From: Actinopolyspora mzabensis
GTDB lineage: Bacteria; Actinomycetota; Actinomycetes; Mycobacteriales; Pseudonocardiaceae
NCBI RefSeq assembly: GCF_900101095.1
Contig: NZ_FNFM01000011.1
Location: forward strand, 62,001 to 126,000
DNA: 64,000 bases
Reading direction: 5' to 3'
Below are positions 63,818 to 64,000 of this stretch, piece by piece. The notes below the pieces were generated by a model that saw only the letters and a list, made by a program, of their open reading frames with translations, did no database searches and was not told the origin of the DNA. Position numbers and translations under genes: made by a program. Positions within the stretch are counted from its first letter, which is position 1; every line of letters begins with the position of its first letter.

Positions 63818-64000
63818 TCACCGAGCATTTCCGTCGTGGTTCTCCTGTGATGAGGCGTCGAGCCAGGTGTCGCGGACGTGGGCGAGGGCGGCGTGCGCGG
63901 TGATGTCGAGGTGGGTTTGCCCCGCGAGTTCTCGCTGCCACGTTTCCTCGTCGGGGGCGTGGGTGAAGAGTGCGTTCGACGGAGGCCTGTTGGTGGGGCC
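63818..64000 (-). CDS. 3' end of an unknown gene, cut by the window
   Basis: A minus-strand frame enters from the right edge and ends at a TGA at 63818-63820, giving the last 60 residues of a protein (ending WLDASSQENHDGNAR). Codon use in this frame (mostly G or C at position three) looks coding, and the phrase HLDITAHAALAHVRDTWLD reads as a helix. I cannot assign a family from this fragment. Confidence 0.45.
   Translation of the reverse strand, partial: GPTNRPPSNALFTHAPDEETWQRELAGQTHLDITAHAALAHVRDTWLDASSQENHDGNAR

Overview
The window is high-GC actinobacterial DNA. Its gene order and family set (Zur/SmtB pair, F420-dependent oxidoreductase, DUF3145, the glyS-to-hemW block) fit the Mycobacteriales/Pseudonocardiales. 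I would guess a Pseudonocardiales genome of the Saccharopolyspora/Actinopolyspora kind, but the exact taxon is inference. Most genes are core housekeeping genes in tightly packed, translationally coupled operons. No CRISPR array, insertion sequence or rRNA was seen; there are two tRNA genes.

Region 1 (1-4.3 kb) is a type II fatty-acid synthase operon: fabD (3' end only), fabH, acpP, fabF and an AccD6-like carboxyltransferase. It combines the fabD-fabH-acpP-fabF order of Streptomyces with the trailing accD6 of mycobacteria. Region 2 (4.4-16.9 kb) is mixed. It holds a membrane-anchored protein, a NarL-type two-component system divergent from an FtsX/MacB-type ABC transporter, a DUF3145 protein, a flavoprotein disulfide reductase with a one-base frameshift, a membrane protein, an ECF sigma factor coupled to a membrane-anchored propeller-like protein, an F420-dependent oxidoreductase and 4-hydroxybenzoate hydroxylase. 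Region 3 (17-24.8 kb) has tRNA-Met, tRNA-Asn, dnaG, an ECF41-like sigma factor, a serpin and small proteins.

Region 4 (24.8-46 kb) is the conserved actinobacterial block known from mycobacteria: dgt, glyS, smtB-zur, uppS, recO, era, a cytidine-deaminase-like protein, corC/hlyC, ybeY, phoH, HIT, rsmE, dnaJ, hrcA and hemW. It links DNA repair, ribosome maturation, zinc sensing and chaperone control. A ClC chloride transporter with a divergent MarR regulator is inserted in it beside era.

Region 5 (46.3-52.5 kb) is a complete assimilatory sulfate reduction cluster: sulfite reductase, a zinc-ribbon protein, cysH, cysD, cysN and a sirohydrochlorin chelatase. It is preceded by a 31-codon Cys-ending leader peptide that likely acts as a cysteine-responsive attenuator.

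Region 6 (52.6-64 kb) is the accessory part and the most unusual. Two adjacent genes encode five ADP-ribosylglycohydrolase (ARH/DraG-like) domains. The first gene (about 1,729 aa) has an N-terminal domain resembling actinobacterial type VII secretion-associated proteins, then two ARH domains with intact metal-binding motifs, a long acidic linker and one degenerate ARH domain. The second gene (814 aa) has two more ARH domains, both with damaged catalytic motifs. A 50-bp exact direct repeat links the active sites of the two intact domains. I propose a mixed enzyme/pseudoenzyme system that removes or reads ADP-ribosylation. No ADP-ribosyltransferase partner is visible in the window.
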